In this document: positions 1 to 8,078 of the stretch, in pieces
How the letters are laid out: the number at the start of each line of letters is the position of its first letter
Position numbering within the stretch: the stretch's first letter is position 1
NCBI RefSeq assembly: GCF_011516935.1
Contig: NZ_WOTF01000001.1
Coordinates: forward strand, 682,001 to 746,000
Direction: 5' to 3'
DNA from: Acetobacter farinalis
GTDB taxonomy: Bacteria; Pseudomonadota; Alphaproteobacteria; Acetobacterales; Acetobacteraceae
DNA length: 64,000 bases
Notes under the pieces: generated by a model
Databases searched by the model: none
The model's input: the letters and a program-made list of their open reading frames with translations, nothing else
What the model was told of the DNA's origin: nothing
Made by a program: the position numbers and the translations under genes

Positions 1-1
1 G

Positions 2-784
2 CTGGCGCCTGACCATATTCCTGCGGGCGTCACGCAGGCTCTGGCGGCGCAGCGGGATCAGGCTCCAGCATCTGGCGGTAATCGCCTTGCCGGGAGTGAT
101 CTGGCTCAGGCGGCGCAGCTGCTTGTGTCCTGGGGAGACAAGCCGCATGCGCGTGATTTTCTGATGCTGCTTGCGCAGCAGCTGGTTTCCATGTCCGACC
201 GGGTGGCGCTTTCTGATCTGGCGATGCGCCTTGGTCTGCCGGATGTGGCCGTTACCGTGGCACGGCAGGCGGGCCGTAACGGCGTGTTCCTGCTGCATTC
301 CGGCTGGCCTGTTGCTTATAAGCCGCCCGCAACATCCCTGCCGTCCGGGTTGGTTCTGGGGCTGTCACGGCAGGAAAGCAATTTCAATCCCGACGCTGTC
401 AGTTCATCCAACGCCATCGGGCTGATGCAGCTCAAGCCCGCCACGGCAGGTGACATGGTCGGGAGAGCCGGTGTTCCGGCGTCAGCCGCGACAGCATCCG
501 GCCTGCATGATCCGGAAAACAACATGGCGCTTGGCGCGGCCTATCTGTCTTACCTGCAGGATAAATTCGGGAATATCGTGCCGTATATGACGGCTGCCTA
601 TAATGGCGGCCCGACCCGCCTGAACCGTTGGCTTGCCGCGGCGGGAGATCCCGCCCGGAGTGGTGCCTCCCAAGCCGAGATGATTGACTGGATTGAGAGC
701 ATTCCTTTCTCGGAGACGCGAAACTACGTTCAGCGGGTATGGGAAAACATGACGATTTATGCGGCTATGAGGAAACACTCATGA
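2..784 (+). CDS. Lytic transglycosylase, SLT domain (5' end outside window)
   Basis: The frame is open from base 2, so this is the C-terminal 260 residues of a longer protein whose start lies upstream of the window. The visible part ends in a Slt-type (GH23) domain: GLSRQESNFNP carries the expected catalytic Glu, AIGLMQLKPATA matches the GLMQ block, and AAYNGGPTRLNRWL is the closing motif. The family cleaves peptidoglycan glycan strands to 1,6-anhydro products in the periplasm. The stretch before the domain is Ala/Gln/Leu-rich and resembles the helical superhelix of soluble Slt70-like enzymes, but too little is visible to be sure. The TGA overlaps the ATG of the next gene (pgpA) as ATGA, which suggests translational coupling. 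Confidence 0.9.
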   Translation: MAPDHIPAGVTQALAAQRDQAPASGGNRLAGSDLAQAAQLLVSWGDKPHARDFLMLLAQQLVSMSDRVALSDLAMRLGLPDVAVTVARQAGRNGVFLLHSGWPVAYKPPATSLPSGLVLGLSRQESNFNPDAVSSSNAIGLMQLKPATAGDMVGRAGVPASAATASGLHDPENNMALGAAYLSYLQDKFGNIVPYMTAAYNGGPTRLNRWLAAAGDPARSGASQAEMIDWIESIPFSETRNYVQRVWENMTIYAAMRKHS

Positions 785-1269
785 CACCTGCCCGTTTTCT
801 CGCAACCTTTGGTGGCTGTGGGCTGGCGCCGCGTGCTCCCGGCACCGTGGGCTCTCTGGCGGCGCTCCTTCTGGGCCTCCCTCTCCTCAAGCGCCCCCGC
901 ATGCTGGTGGGGGCAATCGGGTGTGTAACCCTTGCGGGCTGGTGGGCGGCTGATCGGGCTGGAGAGGGTGAGGATCATAGCTGGATTGTGATTGATGAAG
1001 TCGCAGGGATGTGGGTCAGCCTGCTGGCCTGCCTGCCAGAAAATGCTGAAGACCCTGCTTCCGTGAAAAAAAGCGTGGGTTTTTCCCTGCTGGCATTTGC
1101 TCTCTTCCGCCTGTTTGACATCAGGAAGCCCGGCCCTGTGGGCTATCTGGACCGCAAACATGGAGCGACCGGGATCATGGGGGATGATCTGGTCGCTGGA
1201 GCCATGGCGGCAGCCTGTATTGGCGCAGGGCGTCTGGTTGCGCGCCATATCCGGCCTTGCAGGGGGTAG
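781..1269 (+). CDS. pgpA: Phosphatidylglycerophosphatase A
   Basis: A 162-residue protein beginning MTPARFLATFGGCGLAP, followed by the PgpA-type RAPGTVGSLAAL block. The acidic motif DEVAGMW near residue 75 and LFRLFDIRKPGP near residue 110 are the family's conserved blocks. PgpA removes the phosphate from phosphatidylglycerophosphate to make phosphatidylglycerol at the inner membrane; several hydrophobic segments fit this. I chose the ATG at 781, which overlaps the previous stop codon; an upstream in-frame start at 739 would add residues that look like out-of-frame translation of the transglycosylase. It is followed by the CinA-like gene with almost no gap, so the three genes probably form one transcript. 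Confidence 0.93.
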   Translation: MTPARFLATFGGCGLAPRAPGTVGSLAALLLGLPLLKRPRMLVGAIGCVTLAGWWAADRAGEGEDHSWIVIDEVAGMWVSLLACLPENAEDPASVKKSVGFSLLAFALFRLFDIRKPGPVGYLDRKHGATGIMGDDLVAGAMAAACIGAGRLVARHIRPCRG

Positions 1270-1274
1270 AACAT

Positions 1275-1790
1275 ATGGACACCTCCCTTCTGGTCGAGGC
1301 TGATGAGGCCGATCTTGTTCGACTGTCAGGAGACCTTCTGGCGGCGCTGCGGCGTTCCGGCGGGAAGTTGGTTACGGCTGAAAGCTGCACAGGCGGGCTG
1401 GTTGCGGCCTTGCTGACACAACATGCAGGCTCTTCCGATGTGATGGAAGGCGGGCTGGTCACGTATTCAAACAGCATGAAGCAAAGTGTTCTTGGCGTGC
1501 GAAAGGACACTCTGAGTGCGTTCGGTGCTGTCAGTGCCGAAACAGTGCGGGAAATGGCTGTGGGGGCTTTGCGCATCGCGCAAGATGCCACGCACTCTGT
1601 TGCCATCTCAGGTATTGCGGGGCCGGGTGGCGGCTCTGCGGAGAAACCTGTGGGGCTGGTCTGGTTTGGAACTGCGGTAAGAGGCGGTGAGGTGTTGGCG
1701 GAAGCCAAAGTGTTCAAGGGCGGGCGGACAGATGTGCGCTCTCAGGCCGCGCGCCACGCCCTCTATCTGGTCAGGCAAAGGCTCTCCTGA
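1275..1790 (+). CDS. pncC: CinA C-terminal domain protein / nicotinamide-nucleotide amidase
   Basis: A 171-residue stand-alone CinA C-terminal domain. The motif AESCTGGLVAALLT near residue 36 and the glycine-rich GIAGPGGGSAEKPVGLVW near residue 115 are diagnostic. Members such as E. coli PncC deamidate nicotinamide mononucleotide in pyridine nucleotide recycling; the N-terminal MoaB-like domain of full CinA is absent, as is common. The ATG at 1275 is preferred over one at 1257, which would overlap pgpA. A strong hairpin with a T run lies 25 bases downstream. In alphaproteobacteria a cinA-type gene often sits near lipA and the COQ10-like gene, as it does here, although on the opposite strand. 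Confidence 0.9.
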   Translation: MDTSLLVEADEADLVRLSGDLLAALRRSGGKLVTAESCTGGLVAALLTQHAGSSDVMEGGLVTYSNSMKQSVLGVRKDTLSAFGAVSAETVREMAVGALRIAQDATHSVAISGIAGPGGGSAEKPVGLVWFGTAVRGGEVLAEAKVFKGGRTDVRSQAARHALYLVRQRLS

Positions 1791-1815
1791 CGTCAGCCGA
1801 AAGGCCTGAAAACAG

Positions 1816-1850
1816 AAAAACGCCAGAAGGCCCTGCCCTCTGGCGTTTTT
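1816..1850. terminator. Bidirectional intrinsic terminator
   Basis: AAAAACGCCAGAAGG pairs with CTCTGGCGTTTTT around a short C-rich loop. There are A and T runs on both sides, so it can end transcription from pncC on the plus strand and from the secreted-protein gene on the minus strand, which converge here. Confidence 0.88.
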
Positions 1851-1901
1851 CTTGGCGCTTTCAGAGTGCGGGAGGCCCGCACCCTCAAGGCAGTAGGCTA
1901 C

Positions 1902-2297
1902 TTACTGACCAGCAACCGGAGCATTGGCCGGTACAGTTGCTGTCGGCATTGCCGGGGCAGCAGGAGCCGTAACATTCGGCATTGCAGGAGCAGTCGGAAC
2001 AGCAGGAGCGGTCATACCCGTACCGGCAGCCGGAACGCCAACCGTCGCGCCCGGAACGGTGACAGCAGGAGCTGTTGCGGTCGGAGCGGCAGCGAAAGCC
2101 GGAGCATTGGCGCGCTGGGCGGCGGACAGGCTCTGGTTGTTCAGGTCATCCGTGGTGGAGTCTCCAGCAGCACCACATTTCGTGCCAGAGCAGTGCATTG
2201 CATGCTTGTGGCCGTGATGCGGCGCAGCGAAAACCGGGCTCGCAACCAGTGTGGCGGAAACGAGTGCTGTCGCGGCAAAGAATTTTTTCATACTCAT
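1902..2297 (-). CDS. Small secreted His/Cys-rich, Ala/Pro/Thr-repeat protein
   Basis: No family recognised. The 131-residue product has a clear Sec signal peptide: MKKFF, a hydrophobic core, then cleavage after VFA. The mature protein starts with a histidine/cysteine cluster (HHGHKHAMHCSGTKC), which could bind metal. It continues into a low-complexity region of short Ala-Pro-Thr-Val units such as TAPAV, TVPGATVG and PTAPAMP up to the C terminus. An AAGGA ribosome site lies upstream; two in-frame ATGs (2297 and 2291) are possible, and the second, giving MKKFF, has the better spacing. The composition suggests a flexible periplasmic or cell-surface protein. Function unknown; metal binding is inference from composition only. 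Confidence 0.75.
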   Translation of the reverse strand: MSMKKFFAATALVSATLVASPVFAAPHHGHKHAMHCSGTKCGAAGDSTTDDLNNQSLSAAQRANAPAFAAAPTATAPAVTVPGATVGVPAAGTGMTAPAVPTAPAMPNVTAPAAPAMPTATVPANAPVAGQ

Positions 2298-2430
2298 CAG
2301 TCCTTATCCGAATGCTGAACTGCTTTTACAAAAAGCAATTTTCCAACAGAACTGTAATGTATAGAAAATTACACGCCGAAACAACAAGCTGAAATACTTT
2401 GAACGTCCATGTGAAGAGCGCCTGCCCGGC

Positions 2431-2907
2431 CTACTGCGCGACCTGACGCTCTTCCGGCCGTACAAAAACCGTTTCAGGCGGCCCGTACACATCCCGTGCG
2501 CGGCGCAGAAAGGCTGAAACCATCAGGCGCACGGCTTCACCAAACACAACGCCGATGGCAGCCTGAAGGATACGGGAGCGAAATTCAAAATCGACAAGGA
2601 ATTCGACCAGACACCCATGCTCGTCTGGCGTGAATTTCCAGAGGTTCTTGAGGTAACGAAACGGCCCCTTTTCATACTGGACCGTAATGGAGTCCGGCCG
2701 GTTCAGGGTGACGCGTGAGGTGAAACTTTCCCGGAACGGCCCAAACCCGACAGTCAGATCGGCCACCAGTTCCGTGGCCGTGCGGGTGCGCACGCGGGCG
2801 GCGACGCACCATGGCAGGAACTCCGGGTAACGCCCGACATCCGCCACGAGATCAAAAATCTGATCCGCCCGATACGCGAGAACACGCTTTTCCGCGTGTT
2901 TAGGCAT
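2431..2907 (-). CDS. COQ10/RatA-family START-like protein
   Basis: A 158-residue polyketide-cyclase/START-fold protein of the COQ10/RatA family. The start is typical: RVLAYRADQIFDLVADVGRYPEFLPWC, interrupted here only for length, with later blocks VGFGPFRESFTS and GPFRYLKNLW. In mitochondria and alphaproteobacteria such proteins bind ubiquinone and support its delivery to the respiratory chain; the E. coli homologue has been reported as RatA, an inhibitor of ribosome association. No antitoxin partner gene is present beside it, and it overlaps lipA by one base, so a ubiquinone-related role fits better here. This arrangement with lipA and the pdh genes is common in alphaproteobacteria. Confidence 0.85.
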   Translation of the reverse strand: MPKHAEKRVLAYRADQIFDLVADVGRYPEFLPWCVAARVRTRTATELVADLTVGFGPFRESFTSRVTLNRPDSITVQYEKGPFRYLKNLWKFTPDEHGCLVEFLVDFEFRSRILQAAIGVVFGEAVRLMVSAFLRRARDVYGPPETVFVRPEERQVAQ

Positions 2908-3881
2908 CAGTTTGCTCCTGCAAGACGGGCATTGCGGGTTTTCTGCAATTCGGCAAAGTCAGAATCCGCATGGTAGGATGAGCGGGTCAGCGGGCTGGAG
3001 CTGACCTGAAGAAACCCTTTGACGCGGGCCATGGCGCCATACTCCTCAAACTCCGCGGGGCTGACAAACCGGGCAACCGCCGCGTGCTTCACTGTAGGCT
3101 GCAAATACTGGCCCATCGTAATAAAATCTACATCTGCAATACGCAGATCATCCATGACCTGAGCAATTTCCATCTTCTCTTCTCCCAGCCCCAGCATCAG
3201 GCCGGATTTGGTGAAGATTGACCCGTCAAGCTGTTTGACACGGTCAAGAAGGCGCATGGACTGATAGTACCGCGCACCCGGGCGAATGCTCGGGTAAAGG
3301 CGGGGTACGGTTTCCAGATTGTGGTTGAAAACATCAGGTCGTGCTTCAACAACAACTTCCAACGCATTGTTTTTGCGTAAAAAGTCTGGCGTCAGAATTT
3401 CAATGGTTGTCTCAGGTGCCGCATCCCGGATCGCGCGGATCACGCGGGCAAAATGCCGTGCGCCACCATCCTCAAGATCATCCCGGTCCACCGAGGTGAT
3501 CACCACATGGCGCAGCCCGAGCTTTGCCACGGCTTCCGCCACGCGGGCGGGTTCATCTGCATCCAGAGCGTGCGGCAGGCCCGTTGTCACATTGCAGAAA
3601 GAGCAGGCGCGCGTGCAGATTTCCCCCATGATCATCATGGTGGCGTGGCGCTGGGACCAGCATTCGCCAATATTGGGGCACGCCGCTTCCTCACATACCG
3701 TCACCAGACGGTTATCACGCATCAGCTTGCGTGTTTCGTGATAAACAGGATGCGTTGGCGCTTTAACGCGGATCCATTCGGGTTTGCGGGCAATCGGATT
3801 ATCGGGCCGGTGTGCCTTTTCGGGATGGCGCATTTTGCTCGCCCCCCCATTCCGATGATCAATCAAGACGCGTGTAGACAT
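2907..3881 (-). CDS. lipA: Lipoyl synthase
   Basis: A 324-residue radical-SAM enzyme that inserts two sulfurs into protein-bound octanoyl groups to make lipoyl cofactors for pyruvate and 2-oxoglutarate dehydrogenases. The auxiliary cluster motif [13 protein letters not shown] lies near residue 63 and the radical-SAM motif [10 protein letters not shown] near residue 88; TLRSSYHAD-type C-terminal residues appear as [12 protein letters not shown], carrying the serine that ligates the auxiliary cluster in this family. I chose the ATG at 3881; a GTG at 3899 is an alternative adding six residues. It sits downstream of lpd on the same strand, directly serving the lipoyl domains encoded upstream. Confidence 0.96.
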   Translation of the reverse strand: MSTRVLIDHRNGGASKMRHPEKAHRPDNPIARKPEWIRVKAPTHPVYHETRKLMRDNRLVTVCEEAACPNIGECWSQRHATMMIMGEICTRACSFCNVTTGLPHALDADEPARVAEAVAKLGLRHVVITSVDRDDLEDGGARHFARVIRAIRDAAPETTIEILTPDFLRKNNALEVVVEARPDVFNHNLETVPRLYPSIRPGARYYQSMRLLDRVKQLDGSIFTKSGLMLGLGEEKMEIAQVMDDLRIADVDFITMGQYLQPTVKHAAVARFVSPAEFEEYGAMARVKGFLQVSSSPLTRSSYHADSDFAELQKTRNARLAGAN

Positions 3882-3968
3882 GATATCGCCCGCTCCCACA
3901 CTCCGGGTTAAGAAGGACTGGAACGCTCTTTCCTCCGGGTCAAGGTAAGAACGCCCCCTTTCGCGCTT

Positions 3969-4000
3969 CAGACGGCATCACACCCGCGAGAGGCCGTCTG
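3969..4000. terminator. Hairpin between lpd and lipA
   Basis: CAGACGGC pairs with GCCGTCTG across a 16-base loop, directly after the lpd stop on the minus strand. The T run (GTTTT) lies on the plus-strand side, so it is not a classical terminator for the minus-strand genes. It may only slow transcription or stabilise mRNA. Confidence 0.35.
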
Positions 4001-4010
4001 GTTTTGCAGA

Positions 4011-5420
4011 CTAGAAATGCAGCGCGCCGTCATAAGCTGCCAGAACAGCTTCATGCATGGACTCAGAAATGGTTGGATGCGGGAAGATGGTTTCGGCCAA
4101 TTCGGCTTCCGTCAGTTCACCCGTACGGGCAATGACATACCCCTGAATCATTTCCGTCACTTCCGCCCCGATCATATGGGCCCCCAGAAGTTCACCGGTT
4201 GCGGCATCAAAAACGGTTTTCACCAGCCCATCCGGTTCACCCATGGCCAGCGCCTTGCCGTTTGCCACAAGTGGGAATTTGCCCACTCTGACTGTGTAAC
4301 CGGCTTCTTTCGCGCGGGCTTCCGTATACCCAACAGAGGCAATCTGCGGACGGCAGTAGGTGCATCCGGGGATTTTCGTCGGGTCGATAGGATGCACCGT
4401 TTTGCCGGCAATGGCTTCAACGCACATGACAGCCTCATGGCTGGCTTTGTGCGCAAGCCAGGGTGCACCGGCAAGATCACCAATGGCATACACGCCGGGT
4501 TCACCGGTGCGGCACAGGGCATCGGTCACGACATGCGTGCGGTCTGTTTTGATCTTTGTGCCTTCCAGCCCGATATTCTCGATATTCCCGACAATACCAA
4601 CAGCGGAAATCACCCGGTCAACCGTGAACTCTTCGGTTTTTCCGTTCACTTCAACCGGCACGGTCACATCTGTGTCCGTTTTCCGCAGTGCGCCGATCTT
4701 GGCGCTGGTCAGCACACGAATACCCTGCTTCTCAAAAGCCTTGCGCGCCAGTGCGCTGATATCCTCATCCTCAACCGGCAGAATACGCGGGGCCACCTCA
4801 ACCAGTGTGACCTCGGACCCCATATTGCGGTAGAAGGATGCGAATTCACTCCCGATGGCCCCGGACCCGATAACCAGCAGGCGCCGTGGAAGCGCATCAG
4901 GCACAAGAGCCTCCCGATAGGACCAGACCAGCTTGCCATCCGGCTCCAGCCCGGGCAGCGTCCGGGCGCGGGCGCCGGTGGCCAGAATGACATGCTTTGC
5001 AGTCAGGCTGACAGCATCACCCTTTTCAGGCGTGACCAGTACCTTGCGTTTGCTGCCAGTAACGCCGTCCAGCTTGCCGTATCCTTCAAAAACCGGAACC
5101 TTGGCCTTTTTCAGCAGGTGGGCAACCCCGGAGGAAAGCTGTTTGGATACGGCGCGCGAGCGTGCGATGATTTTAGGGAAATCAAACGAAACCTTCTCGG
5201 CGCTGAACCCGTAAGAGCCCAGATCATGCAGAAGGTGATTGATTTCAGAGGCGCGCAGGAGCGCCTTTGTGGGGATGCAGCCCCAGTTCAGGCATATGCC
5301 CCCGAGATGGCGGGCCTCTACCACCGCAGCGGAAAGGCCGAGCTGTGCCGCCCTGAGAGCGGCCACATATCCGCCCGGCCCGCCGCCGACAACGATAATG
5401 TCAAAATCTGTTTTGCTCAT
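4011..5420 (-). CDS. lpd: Dihydrolipoamide dehydrogenase (E3)
   Basis: A 469-residue flavoprotein disulfide reductase. It has the FAD motif VVGGGPGGYVAALRAAQLG at the N terminus, the redox-active pair in GGICLNWGCIPTKALL, an NAD-binding GSGAIGSEFA near residue 180, the second FAD block YAIGDLAG, and the catalytic HPHPTISE at the C terminus. It reoxidises dihydrolipoyl groups of the pyruvate dehydrogenase complex and passes electrons to NAD. The start is the ATG at 5420 (MSKTDFDI); a longer reading to 5498 would overlap pdhC and adds no family sequence. It lies 23 bases after pdhC and is surely part of the same operon. Confidence 0.96.
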   Translation of the reverse strand: MSKTDFDIIVVGGGPGGYVAALRAAQLGLSAAVVEARHLGGICLNWGCIPTKALLRASEINHLLHDLGSYGFSAEKVSFDFPKIIARSRAVSKQLSSGVAHLLKKAKVPVFEGYGKLDGVTGSKRKVLVTPEKGDAVSLTAKHVILATGARARTLPGLEPDGKLVWSYREALVPDALPRRLLVIGSGAIGSEFASFYRNMGSEVTLVEVAPRILPVEDEDISALARKAFEKQGIRVLTSAKIGALRKTDTDVTVPVEVNGKTEEFTVDRVISAVGIVGNIENIGLEGTKIKTDRTHVVTDALCRTGEPGVYAIGDLAGAPWLAHKASHEAVMCVEAIAGKTVHPIDPTKIPGCTYCRPQIASVGYTEARAKEAGYTVRVGKFPLVANGKALAMGEPDGLVKTVFDAATGELLGAHMIGAEVTEMIQGYVIARTGELTEAELAETIFPHPTISESMHEAVLAAYDGALHF

Positions 5421-5443
5421 GGTCGTGCTCTGCAAACGCGATG

Positions 5444-6688
5444 TTAAACAACAAGTGTCAGAGGAGATTCGACCACTGACCGGAAAGCGGAAAGCCACTC
5501 AGCCGCCACGGCGCCATCCACCACGCGATGGTCAACCGAGAGTGTCACGGTCATGACCGTGGCAATAGCCAGTTCGTTCCCCTTGACCACAGGCTGCTTT
5601 TTGCCTGCGGCAATGGCGAGAATGGCCGCCTGGGGCGGATTGATAATGGCCGAGAAGTCACGCACGCCATACATCCCCATGTTGGAGATGGAGAACGTGC
5701 CGCCCTGAAACTCTTCCGGCTTCAGCTTGCCTGCGCGGGCGCGTTTGACCAGATCCTTGGTTTCCTGGCTGATCTCTTTCAGGCTCTTCCGCTCCGCATG
5801 CTTGAGGATCGGTGTAATCAGGCCATCAGGAATGGAAACGGCAATGGAAATATCCGCCGATTCATGCAGGATCATGGCCTCATCCGTGAACGAGGCATTG
5901 ACGTTCGGCACCCGCTTGAGCGCGATGGCCGCAGCCTTGACCAGCATATCGTTCACAGACAGCTTGAAGGCATCCGGCCCTTCGGCGGGGGATGTCGCAT
6001 TGAGCTGGGTGCGCAGGGCCAGCAGGGCATCCAGTTCGACATCCACAGAAACATAGAAATGCGGAATGGTGCTTTTTGCTTCGCTCAGGCGGCGGGCAAT
6101 AACCTTCCGCATGCTGGAATGCGGCACGGAACGGCTTGCCGGAGCCGGGGCCACCGCAGCAGTGACGGCAGGGGCAACCGCTGTGGCCTGAACCGAGGCA
6201 TTCTCGACATCCCGGCGGATGATGCGCCCGTGCGGCCCTGTCCCTTTAATGCGGGAAAGGTCGAGCCCTTTCTGGCTGGCAATGCGCTTTGCCAGGGGGG
6301 ATGCAATAATGCGTTTGCCCGTGGGGGCAGCCGCTGCCGGAGCGGCTGAGGCCGCAGGTGCGGCAGGGGTTGCTGCGGGCTGGGCTGCGGGTGCCTCAGC
6401 TTTCTGTGCCTGTGGCTTCACGGCCCCCGCTTCAGGCACGCTCTCCCCTTCGGCCACGAGAATGCCGATAGGTGTGTTGACGGCAACCTCCTGCGTTCCT
6501 TCCGGAACCAGAATACGCCCCAGAATGCCTTCCTCCACGGCTTCCACTTCCATGGTCGCCTTGTCGGTCTCAATCTCGGCAATCACATCACCGATTGCAA
6601 TCTTGTCGCCTTCCGCCTTCACCCAGCGGGCAAGCGTGCCTTCCGTCATGGTGGGCGAAAGGGCTGGCATCAGAACTTCAATAGCCAT
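5444..6688 (-). CDS. pdhC: Dihydrolipoyllysine acetyltransferase (E2) of pyruvate dehydrogenase
   Basis: A 414-residue E2 core. Residues 1-80 form one lipoyl domain with the lipoylated lysine in [14 protein letters not shown]. An Ala/Pro-rich linker follows, then a peripheral-subunit-binding domain near residues 130-165 (ASPLAKRIASQKGLDLS). The catalytic domain of about 225 residues ends with the DHRVVDGAVAAEWL active-site motif (His and Asp). The enzyme transfers acetyl groups from lipoyl to CoA and forms the structural core of the complex. An AGGAAAAAGAG ribosome site precedes the ATG, 10 bases after pdhB. Its lipoyl domain is almost the same as that in PdhB. Confidence 0.96.
   Translation of the reverse strand: MAIEVLMPALSPTMTEGTLARWVKAEGDKIAIGDVIAEIETDKATMEVEAVEEGILGRILVPEGTQEVAVNTPIGILVAEGESVPEAGAVKPQAQKAEAPAAQPAATPAAPAASAAPAAAAPTGKRIIASPLAKRIASQKGLDLSRIKGTGPHGRIIRRDVENASVQATAVAPAVTAAVAPAPASRSVPHSSMRKVIARRLSEAKSTIPHFYVSVDVELDALLALRTQLNATSPAEGPDAFKLSVNDMLVKAAAIALKRVPNVNASFTDEAMILHESADISIAVSIPDGLITPILKHAERKSLKEISQETKDLVKRARAGKLKPEEFQGGTFSISNMGMYGVRDFSAIINPPQAAILAIAAGKKQPVVKGNELAIATVMTVTLSVDHRVVDGAVAAEWLSAFRSVVESPLTLVV
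6443..6688 (-). repeat. Lipoyl-domain coding repeat, copy 1 (pdhC)
   Basis: The first 82 codons of pdhC encode a lipoyl domain differing from that of pdhB at only 9 of 82 residues by my alignment. Long identical DNA runs occur, for example around the lipoylated-lysine codons, so this is an intra-operon direct repeat. Confidence 0.8.
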
Positions 6689-6698
6689 CTCTTTTTCC

Positions 6699-8072
6699 TC
6701 AGATCAGACGACGCACGGCTTCAATGACGTGCTCGGGCTGCGGCAGGGCCAGTTTTTCCAGATTGGCGGCAAACGGCATGGGGACATCCACACCCGTTAC
6801 ACGCACGGGGGGCGCATCCAGCCAGTCAAATGCATGCTCGATCACCTGCATGGCGACTTCCGCCCCGATCCCGGCAAACGGCCAGCCTTCTTCAAGAGTG
6901 ACCAGACGGCTGGTTTTCTTGACACTTTCCACAATAGTGGCGGTGTCCAGCGGGCGCAGGCTGCGAAGGTTGATGACTTCCGCCTCGATGCCTTGCTCAG
7001 CAAGGGCCTCAGCTGCTTCCAGAGCGGTTGTAACCATGATGGAGAACGTCACGATGGTGACATCCCGCCCTGCCCGCTCAACCTTTGCCTTGCCGATCGG
7101 CAGGATAAAGTCTTCATCCACCGGGCATGGGAATTTGCGCCCGTAGAGAATTTCATTTTCCAGCACGATAACCGGGTTCGGGTCCCGAATGGCCGCGCGC
7201 AGCAGGCCCTTCGCATCGGCTGAGGACCAGGGAGCAACCACTTTCAGGCCCGGAACATGGGCATACCAGCTTCCGTAGCACTGTGAATGCTGCGCGCCAA
7301 CGCGCGCTGCCGCACCGTTCGGGCCACGGAAGACAATGGGGCAGCCCATCTGTCCGCCAGACATATACAGGGTTTTCGCAGCCGAATTAATAATATGATC
7401 AATGGCTTGCATGGAGAAATTCATGGTCATGAACTCCACGATCGGCTTGAGGCCGGTCAGCGCGGCCCCAACAGCCATACCGGTAAAACCATGCTCGGTA
7501 ATCGGCATGTCAATAACACGCTTGTCACCAAACTCAGCCAGAAGACCCTGCGAGATCTTGTAGGCACCCTGATATTCCGCGACTTCCTCACCGATCAGGA
7601 AAACATCCGGATCACGGCGCAGTTCAGCCTGCATGGCATCATGAAGGGCTTCACGTACCGTGATTTCAGCAGTCGGGCCCCAGTCTTTTTCCGGCTCAGG
7701 GGCCAGTAGCGGAGCAGAGGTCTGCTCTGCGGCAGCCTTTGGCAGCGGCGCGACAGATGCGGGCTGCTCTGCGGCAGGCGCAGATGCGGCACGGGCCTGC
7801 GGCGCAGAGACGGCATCCGGCACGGCCTCGCCTTCGGCCACGAGAATGCCGATGGGGGCGTTGACTGCAACGTCCTGCGTCCCTTCCGGCACCAGAATAC
7901 GGCCAAGAATACCGCCTTCCACAGCTTCCACTTCCATGGTCGCCTTGTCGGTCTCGATCTCGGCAATCACATCGCCAATGGAGATGGTGTCTCCTTCGGT
8001 TTTAAGCCAGCGTGCCAGCGTCCCTTCCGTCATCGTTGGAGAGAGAGCAGGCATTAAAATTTCAGTCGCCAT
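6699..8072 (-). CDS. pdhB: Pyruvate dehydrogenase E1 beta subunit with N-terminal lipoyl domain
   Basis: A 457-residue protein: an N-terminal lipoyl domain (1-80, lysine in [14 protein letters not shown]), an Ala/Pro linker (about 83-130), then the transketolase-like beta subunit ([40 protein letters not shown]) with the C-terminal transketolase domain ending [15 protein letters not shown]. Together with PdhA it decarboxylates pyruvate using thiamine diphosphate and acetylates a lipoyl group. The extra lipoyl domain on E1-beta is known in several alphaproteobacteria and lengthens the usual protein of about 330 residues. It starts 6 bases after the pdhA stop, so translation is probably coupled. 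Confidence 0.96.
   Translation of the reverse strand: MATEILMPALSPTMTEGTLARWLKTEGDTISIGDVIAEIETDKATMEVEAVEGGILGRILVPEGTQDVAVNAPIGILVAEGEAVPDAVSAPQARAASAPAAEQPASVAPLPKAAAEQTSAPLLAPEPEKDWGPTAEITVREALHDAMQAELRRDPDVFLIGEEVAEYQGAYKISQGLLAEFGDKRVIDMPITEHGFTGMAVGAALTGLKPIVEFMTMNFSMQAIDHIINSAAKTLYMSGGQMGCPIVFRGPNGAAARVGAQHSQCYGSWYAHVPGLKVVAPWSSADAKGLLRAAIRDPNPVIVLENEILYGRKFPCPVDEDFILPIGKAKVERAGRDVTIVTFSIMVTTALEAAEALAEQGIEAEVINLRSLRPLDTATIVESVKKTSRLVTLEEGWPFAGIGAEVAMQVIEHAFDWLDAPPVRVTGVDVPMPFAANLEKLALPQPEHVIEAVRRLI
7827..8072 (-). repeat. Lipoyl-domain coding repeat, copy 2 (pdhB)
   Basis: This is the partner of the lipoyl-domain repeat at the start of pdhC. Both genes begin ATG-GC and remain nearly identical in protein for 82 codons before their linkers diverge. 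Confidence 0.8.
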
Positions 8073-8078
8073 GATCCG

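Noticed and set aside
2431-2907. RatA toxin of a toxin-antitoxin pair
   Set aside because: Family members carry this label, but there is no antitoxin gene beside it and the neighbourhood (lipA, pdh) supports a ubiquinone-binding COQ10-like role.
4017-5447. Plus-strand ORF of 476 codons
   Set aside because: It is the complement of lpd and shows no recognisable domain.
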